Source of the DNA: Membranipora membranacea
Lineage: Eukaryota; Bryozoa; Gymnolaemata; Cheilostomatida; Membraniporidae
Length of the DNA: 64,000 bases
Reading direction: 5' to 3'
NCBI GenBank assembly: GCA_914767715.1
Contig: OU612072.1
Location: forward strand, 16,616,001 to 16,680,000
Shown piece by piece: positions 22,864 to 36,600 of this stretch. Under the pieces are notes generated by a model, which saw nothing but the letters and a program-made list of their open reading frames with translations, made no database searches and was not told the origin of the DNA. Positions within the stretch are counted from its first letter, which is position 1, and the number at the start of each line of letters is the position of its first letter. The translations under genes and the position numbers were made by a program.

Positions 22864-25800
22864 TCATTCGGTGATAATCTCATACATGAGCACAGATTTG
22901 TTTTGCATTCTAGGAACTGCAATTGTTGTACCGTACAGACACAAATCATCAATGAATGATTTAGCCCTTTTTGCTGGATTCAGTACTCTGTTCAGATTTC
23001 CTGAAAGTGACAATTATACCTGGTTTTTATGTAACTACAATATTAGTAGCATTAAATTGACAAAAATACCTGAAATAAATCTTCTAAACTTGATATTGTA
23101 GAGGGAAGAACCCGTACATGTCTGGTCAGTTTCTCACTGGTCTCCAGTATCATTACATATGGCATGTGACACAAAATTGAATTGTTGTGTATATTCTTAA
23201 ATTTAATCTCATGGAAAAGGTGTGTCATGAGATCATCATATTTATTTTTTACAACCTACCATTACCCTCACCCAAAACTGATATTTCTGTGCGGTCCAGC
23301 AAACTTTCTCCCACAAGTACAACTCCTGCTGGATGATGAATTATCCCTCCAGGGCTGTGGACTCTCTCAGAACTCCAGATAAGACTTCCGTCCTCCAGAC
23401 TTATCTTCACTACTTTTCCTGCTAATCTGTCAGATATGACCACACAGTCATCTCCACAGCTGCTCATACTCACATTGCCTTTCATTGTCAGAGCGGTAGG
23501 ACAGGCAACTCTTCTGATGACCTCTCCTGTGTGTGAGTAGATGATGATCCGCTTAGCAGGCCAATCTCCAACAGCTAGCTGATTTTCATTGATAACTACG
23601 AAGCACTGCCCGAAGTATGAAAAGGCAGAATGGTCCCAGGATGTTAATAACGAGCCATCAGATATATCATAGACTTTGATCTTTGATTGAGGTTTACTGA
23701 GACGGTAGAGACTGTATAGTTTGTTGTTATACACAGCTAGAGAAGTGACATCACCTTCAGATTTGATGAAGGCTTTCGTCACCTTGCCCTGCTGGTCGAT
23801 CCTGTCAGTAGCTCCTCCAAACTGTCCTACATAGGTGAATCCTTCATAGTGACATACTGTGGTACATACACAGTCAAACTTCACCTCCCTGATTAACCTT
23901 AATCCAGCGGGCGCTTGTCTTTGTTGTGGTGGTGGAGGGATGGTCGAGGGAGGTGTTGCAGCTGATGGTGGCCGATTGGGGGCTATCGGTGATGGAGGCT
24001 TTACAGTGTTTAGATTGTAAGATTCCCCTCTTAGCACAGTTTCACCCCCCTCAGTCAACAATTCCATAACTGGGATAAATTCAGTTTCTGTAAACACAAA
24101 GTGCTTTCAATTATAAGATGCTGGTCGGCATGCATGAGATTCTTACATATAATATGTGGAAAAATTAGGACTTAGAGAAAATGTTTTGTAGAAGGAGTTA
24201 TCCCCTTTCTTCAAAGAAGAGAACAACTACTAAATCATCACAGTCCTGCTTTATTATTTAGCCGGTGAGGTGATTCATTTCATCAGATGGTAATAAAATG
24301 TGATCCCCATAACAAATTCATTGTAAAAACTGACAATTACCTAATCATTCTCTCAAAGATCCAACAGGACAATCAAAAATGAATATATCTCGTTATTACT
24401 CAGAATAACAATTTACCGCCAATAAAAACAATCATTTTAAAACTGGGAGTAGGCCTTTGTATCATTTGCATATTATTAGTATTTTTTGCCTGACACAGAC
24501 TAACCTTCAACTCTCAGCGAGGCCACATCTCCCTTCATATTCATGCCAGGTAACTCATAAGAGGTCAGAGACTTCAGGAACTCAAGACTTTCTTTGTACT
24601 TCTCAACAAGGTCAACCTGTTCAGGATAATTCAAATTTTTATCACAGAGCCGTCATGGACAATATAGCTTGCGAGTGCTTGCTTGTGGCCTTTTGCGTGT
24701 CAAACTGATTAGCAAGTAGTCCAAGCCAGTTACCAACTGACCTATATCTTGGGGGAAGAGCTTGAATCACAGGAGCTTAAAATTATCAAAATGTTAAAAT
24801 AATTATCTTATTGTTCAAATGGTTCAATCCCATTTGTGTCATAGAGCAAGCCCTTACCTAAGCAACTCTTTTTCCGATAGTTATCAAATATACCATGGAT
24901 AATACTGTTTTTTTACCAGATAAGTCCTGTGTAAAGTGATTAGTTTAAAGGTAATTGGGCTTTTGTGCTTCAAAAACTTTACTGTTTATAATCATGACCC
25001 TCAGTAGTACGTCCGGCCCCTTGCTCTTTGGATGATTTCAATTGTTGAGCGAGCCTTACCAGGTCTGGCTAGGTAAGGTGCTCTAGGAGACAAAGAGTAA
25101 ACAAAAGGTCCCCCCTGTATAAACCAGCTCAGATGTTTAGGAGCCTTGACCACAACAACATTGGACACTCACATGATGATAATTGTTCATTCTGTCATCA
25201 TTATCCTGTAATTTCCTCACTATCTCTCTGTGTATTGTCTCTACTTTCTGATCTAGAAACACTTCTCTCTCTATTCTCCCTTTACTTCTGTGTGCCTCAA
25301 GCCGTAACTCCAGCCTTTCATACTCCTCCATCACATACTTTATCTAAACCAAAATAAATAAATAATTCTAAATGCTAAATCAGTGAGTGTCAATCTCATG
25401 CATATCATAAGCTTCAAATAACTTTCAATAAAGAAATAGGCCACCATAGTTTAATAACTTATCTACTAAGGAGTTGTGTCCCCTTAGGAATCAGAGGACA
25501 ACTTGTAGCGATTGTGCAATGATCAAGGACAATCATTAGGCATTACACATTAGCCCTCACATATTTGTCTCTGGACTGGTGTAGCTGAGACACCAGCTCT
25601 TCTGTCTTCTTATCCCAATTCCTCAGTCCTTCCATCGTATCCCTGACAAGTCTGTCAGCTTCACTTTCTCTCTGTTGAGCCTCAACTCTCAGTTTATCTA
25701 GCTCCTGTATCAGGGTCCTCTCTAACTTCTCTAACACTGTAAACTTGTGACTGCCACCTAAAATATTCACGGACTTACCTTTGTGAGACTTGAAAATTTT

Positions 25801-27324
25801 TTTGCAACATGCGTAGGCAGAGACAAACATGTAGGAGATATATACACCTGAGGGGTCATTTACTCACGAAAGCATCCCCAATGGAATCCCCGAACCCACG
25901 ACTCAGTGACTCATAATGTCTGAAAGTGAAGCAAGTGCTCTTACCAATTGCCCCATTTCAACGTCCCAAAAATGGAATGGGCTAATGGCTCCTATTAGCA
26001 AGCCCGCTATGCACTAGACGAAGTCGTTCTCATTGCCTGGCTGGTATCAATTCTGTCATTTCGTGGTGAATATAAGCAGGGCTCTACAATAAAGACAGAC
26101 TAAAAAGTGTGTGTATTTATTCTTTAAATGTTCCAAAACAACTGAGCTACTCACCCTTCGAGCAATCGGTATTTTCAGGCAAACAAGTTACGCAAAAGGT
26201 CTTGTAGCATTCAGGACAACCAAAGGACAGCTCTTGATCTTTGTGTATAGGACAGAATCTCTTCTCTAACTTCTTCATGGCTCCTCTGTATATAGCAATC
26301 TCCACTACATTGTGTTCAGGATTTAGCTCAAAATGAGGCTGAAAAGGACAACAAAGGCTGTGACTTTAAAATCACTCTCTTGGGTCAGGTAATTTTCTTA
26401 AAATTTTATATTTCATATTTGCACTGAGCAGTCATTTAATCTGAGTTTGGCAAGTCAGATCACACGGCGACTTGCTTCCTTGTACTGTATTCATTCCTGC
26501 TGTACTGACAAAAAAGTTTCTTGGCAATGGCACATGGTAACAATCCTCATGGTACCAACTACAATGTGTGCCTTGCTCACCATTTAAGCTCTACTGTATT
26601 GCGAAGACAGTTATTAGCATTGAGATGGGAAGGAACAGAACAGAATACATTAAAATTTTTCTTAAGTATTGTGATGCGATAGACAGCAAAACAAATACGG
26701 TGAAGAACCAAGTTAGATCAAAATGAAAAGAATTAAGAAAAGCAATTTGAACAATATCAGATCATGTTATATTGAAAAGTTTCACTCACCCCGGAGTGGT
26801 TGTCACAGAATAAATTGTTACAGTCATAACAATACATGTCAGCAGTAATCTTATCTTTCTCATTCTTTTTCTTACAAACATGACAGAGAATTATCTCCTC
26901 TTCTGCTTTTTTGCTTGAGGCTGATGGGATGTTCACAACAGTCTCAGCAGTGACTGATCTACAACACGTAGAATGGCAATTGCAAAAGGACAGCAGAGTA
27001 CAAAGAGACAGTAAATAAGTAGCAATCGACCTTGTTGATGGAGATATTTTTCAGTTATATTTTACTGGCACTCAGAATGAGAAGCTAAAGTACAGCTAGG
27101 TTTGTAAATAAATTTATTAGATTATAACAATAGACCAAGGTTTACCTGCATGTTTTACAAGGAAACACTTGAGTTGACACTTCAGAGAGAGTCAGTAGAC
27201 ACTTGGTACAGATTGTATGAGAACAAGGTAGTAGTTTTATATCACAGCTGAGAAAAGTATCAAACTCCATACAGATAAAACACTGAGCTTCAGCCTCGCC
27301 CGATGTTATCAGAGCGGTAGCCAT
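22864..27324 (-). CDS. TRIM-like RING/B-box/coiled-coil/propeller protein B
   Basis: Eight exons (minus): 27,146-27,324; 26,790-26,958; 26,155-26,338; 25,561-25,757; 25,173-25,343; 24,505-24,616; 23,260-24,087; 22,864-23,000. With GT-AG borders and matching phases they total 1,977 bp, or 658 residues plus stop. Domains: RING C3HC4 at about 15-60 (FICMEF, LLPCSHTICTKC, PCKTCR); B-box-like zinc motif at about 80-115 (LCHVCKKK, MYCYDC); second B-box at about 135-165 (FCPIHKDQELSFGCPECY); coiled coil at about 180-335; Pro-rich linker (PPSAATPPSTIPPPPQQ); then a beta-propeller-like domain with repeating blades (TYVGQFGGATDRI, LYSLYRL, VAVGDWP-type strands) resembling NHL/WD folds. By family it is probably a ubiquitin E3 ligase; the target is unknown. 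A SINE lies in the intron before the coiled coil. Confidence 0.87.
25830..26050 (-). mobile_element. tRNA-related SINE in TRIM-B intron
   Basis: Counterpart of the copy at 16,195-16,420. The A-box region (GGGGCAATTGGTAAGAGCAC) and B box (GTGGGTTCGGGGATTCC) are readable on the minus strand. Confidence 0.6.
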
Positions 27325-27393
27325 TCCTCAGTACAGGAATACTTGCTGGTGAAAATAAGGGATCGGACATATTTTTATGCAGCTTTGAAATAC

Positions 27394-27420
27394 GGGGGGG
27401 GGGGGGGGGGGGGGGGGGGG
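27394..27420. repeat. Poly-G tract (27 G)
   Basis: Just upstream of the TRIM-B start. The homologous place in unit A (17,734-17,845) has about 110 bp of ordinary sequence instead. Confidence 0.9.
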
Positions 27421-29184
27421 CGCTCATCTGACCCAAAGCTTTATAATAAACAGCCGATTCCATTCATTAATCCATTAATATCATGATATTAGATGATGAA
27501 TGTTTATTGACACTGACAATTTTGGTGGGATATGAATAGCCAGTCAATCATCAACTCTATTCAACAGTAGGGATCAGAAGCTTAGCATTGAATTGTATTA
27601 GCCAAGTGTGATTGAAAACAATCAAAGGGTGTCAACAAACAAATCGAACTGAGGCGGCATTTACTCAAAATTCTACCCCCCTACTAATCTGCGATTTTCT
27701 CTTGTTCTAAGTCAGCAAGAGCTCCCTAGTTTTTTTCACCATAAATTCCAGCTGTGTCTGTTGAAGCTTAATAAAATTGATCTCACTCAGACATAACGCA
27801 TCATTGATATACAGGCAGCTGATTAGGGTGTTGTCGTGTGGATTAAAAGTGGAATATTTATGTCATGCTTAATCCAATCAGGGAGAATTCCCCCTGATGA
27901 AATCGACATGCACCTTGAATGTTTGATGAGATGAATCATAACAAACAAAATCCACAGCTAGCATTCAAGATGACGATCACGGCCGAAGATGGCATATCTA
28001 GGTTAACTGCTTTTAGTAATCTGCTTTTATGTATCTAGTAATCTGCTTGTAAACTCCTCCAAAACCCATTCAATTCAATTTTGAGGGCCAAAAATTGCTC
28101 TCTAGGCTTTGGCGGCCGGGACTCCGCCCAAACCCCGTTGGTGGGGCATTCAACGCTCCCCAAATCCCCAGCTCGGTTTGCTCAGGCGCTTTGCGCCCTC
28201 GGTGTGCACAGGGTAGTTAAAGTTGGCAGGGTCACAATTGAAAGCTAGAAATTCCCCCTGCCTGACCATAACTGATTCCAACAGTAATTCTCAGCCAGCT
28301 GTGAAGAATATAATCTAATGCACTTTACCATACTGTTTCCCATTGGGATAGCATTAAATGACCATTTGCCAAGATCTTACAATGCAAATATGGAGCGAAA
28401 TATGATGAGCATACTATCTAACTAATTAATAAAACAAAACTGAGAGATAGGTTATTGCTCTATTAATGTTGCATCGATAATCAGGCACCCGGATCGTGTC
28501 AACCAGTCATTTACAGCCAGAAATAATTCAGAAATACCTAAGAGATCTCACCTGCACAACTTGTAACTAGCAGAGCTTTGAACAAAATGGTGGACAGTTG
28601 CTAAGATGCAAATCCCGCGAGCAGTTTCATTTTTAATTACTATTGCCCAGCACTGGGATGTGATATATGAGATTGTAGTCTCAGTTTAACTGTTATTGAG
28701 GCAGCATTGTTCTATTGATGTAGCTAATGTAAGTTTGCCAATACAAATCAATAATTGCACGTATTAATATCAATGCAAGGACAACCATGAGGTCCCAGCA
28801 ATTTTGTTTTATTGACACACAAAGCTGAATATTTGAACAATTTTATGAATAACAAAAAACGCCAGGCTCAGTAAAGGAAGCTATCAGTTGTATTTGAAGC
28901 TCATTATTATACAGGTTTCAACAAGAACATAAACAGATTTTAATTCTTATAATATGACTGACATGTCTCGCAATCACTGTGATTGATATTATAGATAAGA
29001 CGTTTGAATTTTCAACATGCAGCTAATTTAATTTTTGTATACTTCTATACAATGTTCAGGTGCAGGCTCTGTGATCTTGCAGCCTTATGAACTCTCAGCT
29101 CAGCGAGCCTTTGTTTCAGGTCAACAAGCCCTAAACATATCAAAAAAGTATTCCTGTACAGCATAATGCCTTTGATAATAATGG

Positions 29185-30790
29185 TTACGTTCTACAACGG
29201 ATCATGATCGCCCTTCCTGTATTTAATCTGCATGACTCCATTTTGTGATGATGATAGAGTATTCTCTCTTCTATTTTATTGACAGCGGGTAAAGTCAGCA
29301 CCACTGCTTCGTGTTTCACCATACTGTGTACATTTAACCCTAAAAATGGTAGAAAAAAACCCTTAGGAAAAAGCAAGCTGATCTGCGGCAGCAAGTAATT
29401 AAAATATGTTACTTATTTTTTGCAGAATATTTTGATTTTATATCTATTTATGGTTTCATTTACAGAATATGGACAGGGCTTAACTTACCGAAGCTGCGCT
29501 TGGCTCCAAAAGGGAAAAAATTACCATAGAAATAAAACTGGTATAGTGATAAAATAAATATCACTACTGGCAAAGCTAAGGAAAAAATTGCCCAAATTGT
29601 AATTTGGGAGCATTTGAGAAACATACCGACAAGAATTTGCACCGCAATGCCCTCGCAATTATCGTGTACATTCACCCTTATCCTATAGCTATCCACAAAT
29701 GGATGCTGCGCTTGGAAAGTCAAGATGTTTGTAGAATAGCTCAAGATGAATTTGCTAAGCTATCACTATCATGAAAGTTATTATCGCAGCAGCCAATGCT
29801 TTCATTAGCCTGAAATAGTGTTATGCTATGACAAATCATGTGATCTGCAGTGAGTCATCACAACAAGCACATAAACAAAATCAGGAGGAGCACTTGTCAT
29901 CCGGCTTCATCTCAGCAAATTATCGGCATCCAACATTGATGGATATAATGTGTAAGTAAGAATGTGGTTGACCAATTAGCCCAGAAGTTATGAAGCCCAG
30001 AAGTAATGATGCCCAGAAGTTATGAAGTCAAGAAGTTATGAAGCCCAGAAGTTATGAAGCCCAGAAGTTATGAAGCCCAGAAGTTGTGAAGCCCAGAAAT
30101 TATGAAGCCCAGAAGTTATGAGTGAAAAATCACAATGAGAATTATGTTGGTGTACTGATAGTCTTGAGGGGAGGGGGGGGGGGGAATACTCACCTAACAC
30201 AGACATAGCATTATATTCTGGTACTTTGCTGAGAGAGTTGGCTGTATTCTGAGGCATTTCATCAGCATCATCCACAAAGAGGACAGATAATCTCCAATCT
30301 CATGATTTCACTAAATCTCTCATATACTCCGGGTGTTCTGTGGGTATATCCAGCGAGTGCACCACAAAGAGGGAGTTCTACAACCAACAATGTATCCGTA
30401 TCAACAATTATAACTTAATAATGATAAAAAAATTGTGACATAAGAAAAAAAAACTGGTTAAATGCAATTCAATGCAGACATTGACTTTACATTTACATTT
30501 ATGTCCCTCTGCCATCTTCCGGGCCCTGTGCGGTAAATATATTATATATACAATGTTCTTCAACCTTTCTGCTAAGTTAGTCGGCAATTTTGCTCAGATA
30601 CTGCAGTTTATATTATTATATCATTATTATATAACATAATATGTATGTATATATATATATATATATAGCGGTGGTGGCAGGTTACAAATTATAACACTCA
30701 CCTGAGCAAACCTCATAGATAGAGTAGTGGTGAGACCGAGCATCCTAACTCCAAATGCCAGATTGTAAAGATATGTGAGGAACGGAATTA
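29185..30790 (-). pseudogene. Broken duplicate of mrpl4
   Basis: Three exon counterparts are present: about 30,712-30,785 ([20 protein letters not shown]), 30,192-30,376 and 29,185-29,340. The middle one has an in-frame TGA where mrpl4 has CGA (between VKS and DW), and replaces two Asp with His (VVHSLDIPTEHPEY). The last one is frameshifted after YHHHK, losing the normal C-terminus. The duplication ends inside the first of these exons near 30,785, so the conserved loop exon and everything upstream is missing. It cannot make functional uL4m. Confidence 0.85.
29988..30120. repeat. 16-bp minisatellite in mrpl4 pseudogene
   Basis: About 8 units of the GAAGCCCAGAAGTTAT repeat also seen at 20,403-20,606. 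Confidence 0.9.
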
Positions 30791-31974
30791 GTACTAGTAT
30801 ACCAAAATCGTATACTAAATGCTTCAAATATTCAAAGTTCCAACACATAATTTAATAAATAATTTGTCTAGTTCTGATTATAATTGAAGTTGTATTCTCT
30901 TTGAACTTTCTTTCTAGACAATGGAAGATAACTACAACTTACTAAGGTTTTGTGTAAAATTTTGGTAGCGCGTTAATTTGAAATGTAACAATTCAAACCT
31001 TAACAAAATTTAAAACGACGAACAGCTGGCTCCCCGTTTCCGGTTTAGAGAAACCCTTAGAATTGTTTTTAAGTCTCGGAGAAGTTGGCTCCTAGCCTTT
31101 TTAAAGAGTGGCTCCTGCCGATATACTGCAGAAACTCCTTGGTTGTTCTAGAAGTAACTCGAGTGGAGTTGAAAATAATGTTCATGCACCACAAAGCAAT
31201 TATATAACCCTTTCTGGGTTATGACCGTGCGGTTATTATAAAAAGTGGAGTAAGTTTTATACTTCAAAATATCTCACAGTCTCAATTATTATATGGATTA
31301 CTAACTTTCAACGCTAAAATTGATCTTTGTATAGTGCCTGGAAGCCCACTAAGGTAGCTTAGGCAGTTTAATCAGAATCACAAGCATTATCACTGAATGT
31401 TTGTTATAGACTTCAATCCACTTCCCTTTGGGACCAAGAGTAGCTTTAGGTCGCTTCAAATTTCGCAGTAGATTTATAATTGGAGTTATCTTTGATTATT
31501 GAAAGGTAATACAACTCCTATTTTGTGTATGATTTGAATTTGCAAGGTTAATTTTATAAATGACTCTTGAATCCTGAAACTTGGTGTTGTTTAAAATAAC
31601 TGATTTGGAATATCAAGCGGGTGTCAAATGACGTTAAATAATTCTATTTAGTTTGTTTTCTGAAAGTATTTTCAAAATTTCCAATAATGTTAAAATGTCA
31701 AAAATATAATGTGGTAAAAAAATATAAAGATAGTAATAACCAAAAATCCTTCCTTCAGCTTTTTATTCAGTAGTATAATATCCAAAAAGTAGTTATAATA
31801 TCCAATAGTATAGTTAATATAAGTAATATAATATCCAGTAGTAGTTAGTTAATGTCCAATATAAATCCCTATAAGATGTGAGTAGAAAAAAATGGTTCAA
31901 AGTATAAGGTGTACGTAAATAATTTAGCTTATGATAAAATAATTCAAAGATAGTTTGTAATACAATTCTTATAA

Positions 31975-32008
<34 letters not shown>

Positions 32009-32837
32009 GTGTGTCTGTGTTAGTAGTTCAGTAGTTCAGTAAGTAGTGTCGAGTTTTTTCTCCTTTTATACCCTCTGATTGGTTTTCCAGCACGTGTTGC
32101 TAACATGTCTGTAAGAGCAGCACGTGTTGATAGCTGCTGTTCAATCAATGAACTAAATCATTGGTTCTATGACGTTCTATTATGTTCTATGATGTTCTAT
32201 GTTGTTTTATGAAGTTATTGTAGCCTCATCTCTTTTGTTGTCGCTGGTTAAAAAGAAGGGGGGGGGGGTGATTTCTTCCTGAAGTCCAGAATGTTCTTTA
32301 TTTCAGCCTCAGATTGCACCATTGATTAGCAATATTCGTTTGACTCATCTTCCTTTAGGAAACTGGAATGTCCAGTTTCCTATAGTTTTCTCTGTCTTAC
32401 TAACATTTACTATTACTTATTATAATTATATAGAGTTTTTGTTTAGTCGTTTTTCAAATGTGACCGTATTACTAGATACCAATTGCTTCCGGGTTCAAGT
32501 AATTTTCAGGAGGTCAGATTTCATGTTTTAACTTAGATTTCCAAATTACAGCATCATCAGATAAAACGTCCGGTGATAAACAATAGATAAAGGTTTAGCT
32601 TATTGTGACTAAGCATCGTGCTAATTGGCAACTTATTGAAGGCTTGGGTATTGTTAAGCTGTTCCGCCGTAGCAAATTATATTAATGATGGTGCGCTGAA
32701 GTAAAATTTATACTATATTTGTCATTAACCATGGATGTCATCTATACCTGCTGTGTTGAATTCTAGCTGGGTATATAAGCATTTGCGGTAACTCAATATG
32801 GCAGTGTTTAGAGTTGTTTTCCTTTTTTCTGTGCTGA
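30790..32837. other. Non-duplicated spacer between units B and C
   Basis: About 2 kb that matches neither neighbouring unit. No gene is recognised. It holds a (GT)n run at about 31,977-32,015, short repeats of TTCTATGATG near 32,170-32,210 and a G run at 32,262-32,269. TRIM-unit 3'-flank sequence resumes at 32,838. Confidence 0.6.
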
Positions 32838-33633
32838 CAAATATCACATATGTGTGCTGCAAACAAGGTCTATCAATCAAGCCACTGACAATAACAGCAC
32901 AGTGACTATAAAAATTCTTGCCCTTTTCCTACACCAGTGGCGTATATTAGCAATCGGACCACGGATATCCCAAAATCAAAATCCGTAATTACTGTGTGCA
33001 AGTCAGTGAGTGAAATCTTTTAGAATATACGCCCCTGTCTTACACAGTGCAACAAAAAATTTGCTCATAATCCTTGAAGAATTCATTGGTTGCAATATAA
33101 AACTATGAGGATTGACCAATACTGCTCATCAAAAGCCGACAAAACTTTAGTAAGTGCTGCAAGCATCTCCATTTTGCTACTATAATAATTTCATAATTGG
33201 ATGCAATAAACTAATACCAAAAGGGCTGAGCGAGTTATTGTTCAAGTTAAGCAACAAAGATATAAAATAAAGGCATAAAGTTAGCTAAGACCCTTTACAA
33301 ACATGATATGTATCATTATATTTCATTTTTATTTTTATATAACAAAATAAATGAATGTATAAATATTCAGTAAGGCTGAGCGATAAGATATAAACATGAT
33401 CATAGTAACAGAAGAGGAAAAATGCATCTTAGCTGTGAAGAAAAGGAGAGGTAGAAATAAAAATGATGATTTGGTATAACCGCTCTACTATGGTCGTAAA
33501 TCAGGTGATCAAATGTGATATAAATAGCTTTTTAAAACTGTTCAACCTTGGTTCAACGACGCATATAGATCATTGCCAGGCAAACAACAACAGCCATTAT
33601 TAACAAAAATAAGGTCGATAGAGTTTCTCTATT

Positions 33634-36600
33634 TCATTCAGTGAGAATGTCATACATGAGCACAGATCGCTCACCGAATGTAGGAACTACGAGTGTTTTA
33701 CCGTACAGACATAAATCAGGAATGTATGATTTAGAACTCTTTGCTGGATCAGTCAGTACTCTGTTCAGATTTCCTGAAAATGGCAATTATACCGGGTATA
33801 CAATTATGTAACTACAATATAAGTAGAGGACGAAAACTCCTGAAATAAATCTCCTACACTCGAGTTTATAGAGGGAAGAACCTGTTCATATATATATATA
33901 TATATATGTAGAAATATTATTAACATATATATATATATATATATTCACACATATATAACATCTTCACTGGTCTCCAGTATCATGACAATGGTATGTATAA
34001 CACAAAATTGAATTTTTGTGTATATTACAAAATTTAATCTAATGGACAAGTGTGTATCATGAGATCATTATATTTATGTATATATTATATATTTTTTTTA
34101 CAACCTACCATTACCCTCATCCAAAACGGATATTTCTGTGTGGTCCAAGCCATTTCTTGCCACAAGTACGACTCCTGCTGGATGATGAACTATCCCTCCA
34201 GGGAAGGTAGGGCTGTGACAGCTCCAGATAAGACTTCCATCCTTTAGGCTCATCTTCACTACTTTTCCTGCTAATCTGTCAGATATGACCACACAGTCAT
34301 CTCCACAGCTGCTCATACTCACATTGAGTAACATTGTCAGAGCGGCAGGACACGGAACTCTTCTGATGACCTCTCCTGTGAATGAGTAGATGATGATCTG
34401 CTTAGCAGGCCAATCTCCAACAGATAGCTGATTTTCATTGATGACTACAATGCACTGCCCCAAGTAGTGGGAGGTAGGATGGCCCCAGGATGTTAGTAAT
34501 GAACCATCAGATATATCATAGACATTGATCTTTGATTGAGTTTTACTGAGACGGTAGAGACTGTATAGTCTGTTGTTATACGCAGCTAGAGAGATGACAT
34601 ATACACCAGCTTTGATGAAGGCTTTGTGCACATCGCCTTGCTGATCTATCCTGTCAGTAGTTCCTCCTCTCTGTCCTACATAGGTGAATCCGTCATAGTG
34701 ACATACTGTGGGACAGTGATTTTCAAACTTTACCTCCCTGATAAATCTTATTCCAGCTGGTGCTTGTTGTGGTGGTAGAGGGACGGTCGAGGGAGGTGTT
34801 GCAGCTGATGGTGGCCGATTGGGGGCTATTGGTGATGGAGGCTTTACAGTGTTTAGATTGTAAGCTTCCCCTCTTAGCACAGTTTCACCCTCCTCAGTCA
34901 ACAATTCCATAACTGGGATAAAATCAGTTTCTGTAAACACAAAGTGCTTTCAATTAAAATATGATGGTCAGCATGCATGAGATTCTTACATATAATATGT
35001 GGAAATATTACGACAATGAGAAAATGTTTTGTAGAAGGAGTTATCCCCTTTCTTCAAAGAAGAACACAACTACTAAATCATCACAGTTCTGCTTTATTAT
35101 TTAGCCGGTGATGAGATTCATTTCATCAGATGGTAATAAAATGTGATCCCCATAACAAAATCATTGTAAAAACTGACAATTACCTAATCATTCTCTCAAA
35201 GATCCAACAGGACATTCAAGAATAAATATATCTCATTATTTCTCAGAATAACAATTTACCGCCAATAAAAACAATCATTTTAAGACTGGGAGTAGGCCTT
35301 TGTATCATATGCATAATATTAGTATGTTTTGCCTGACATAGACTAACCTTCAACTCTCAGTGAGGCCACATCTCCCTTCATATTCATGCCAGGTAACTCA
35401 TAAGAGGTCAGAGACTTCAGGAACTGAAGACTTTCTTTGTACTTCTCAACAAGGTCAACCTGTTCAGGATAATTCAAATTTTTATCACAGAGCCGTCATG
35501 GACAATATAGGTTGCGAGTGCTTGCTTGTGGCCTTTTGCGTGTAAAGCTGATTAGCAAGTAGTCCAAGACAGTTACCAACTGAGCTATATCTTGGGAGAA
35601 GAGCTTCAATCACAGGAGCTTAAAATTATCAAAATGTTAAAACAATTATCTTATTGTTCAAACGGTTCAAACCCATTGTCTCATAGAGCAAGCCCTTATC
35701 TAAGCAACTCTTTTTCCGATAGTTACCAAATATACCATAGGATAATACTATTTTTTTGAAGTACATAAGCCCAATTACCTTTAAACTGATCACTTTACAC
35801 AAGACTTATCTGGTAAAAAAACTGAAAGTAATTTACTGTTTATAACCACGACCCTCAGTAGTACGTCCGCCCCCTTGCTCTTTGGATGATTTCAACTGTT
35901 GAATGAACCTTACCAGGTCTGGTTAGGTATGGTTCTCTAGGAGACAAGGAATAAACAAAAGGTCCCACCTGTATAAAACAGCTCAGCGGTTTAGGAGCCT
36001 TGACCACAACAACATTGGACACTTACCTGATGATAGTTGTTCATTCTGTCATCATTATCCTGTAATTTCCTCACTATCCCTCTGTGTGTTGTCTCTACTT
36101 TCTGCTTTAGAAACACTTCTCTCTCTATTCTCCCTTTACTTCTGTGTGCTTCAAGCTTTAACTCCAGCCTTTCATACTCCTCCATCACATACTTTATCTA
36201 AAACAAAATAAATGAATAATTCTAAATGCTAAATCAGTGAGTGTTAATCTCATGCATATCATAAGCTTCAACTAACTTTCAACAAATAAATAGGCCACCA
36301 TAGTTTAATAACTTATTTACTAAGGAGTTGTGCGCCCTTAGGAATCAGAGGACGTCTTGTAGCAATTGTTTAATGATCAAAGTCATATTATTAGCATTAG
36401 ATATTAGCCCTCACATATTTATCTCTGGAGTGATGGAGCTGAGACACCAGCTCTTCTGTCTTCTTATCCCAATTCCTCAGTCCTTCCATCGTATCCCTGA
36501 CAAGTCTGTCAGCTTCACTTTCTCTCTGCTGAGCCTCAACTCTCAGTTTATCTAGCTCCTGTAAGAGGGTCCTCTCTAACTTCATTAGTACTGTGAACTT

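Noticed and set aside
24720-24780. tRNA-like A box on the minus strand (also 35,560-35,600)
   Set aside because: No B box follows at the right distance on the same strand.
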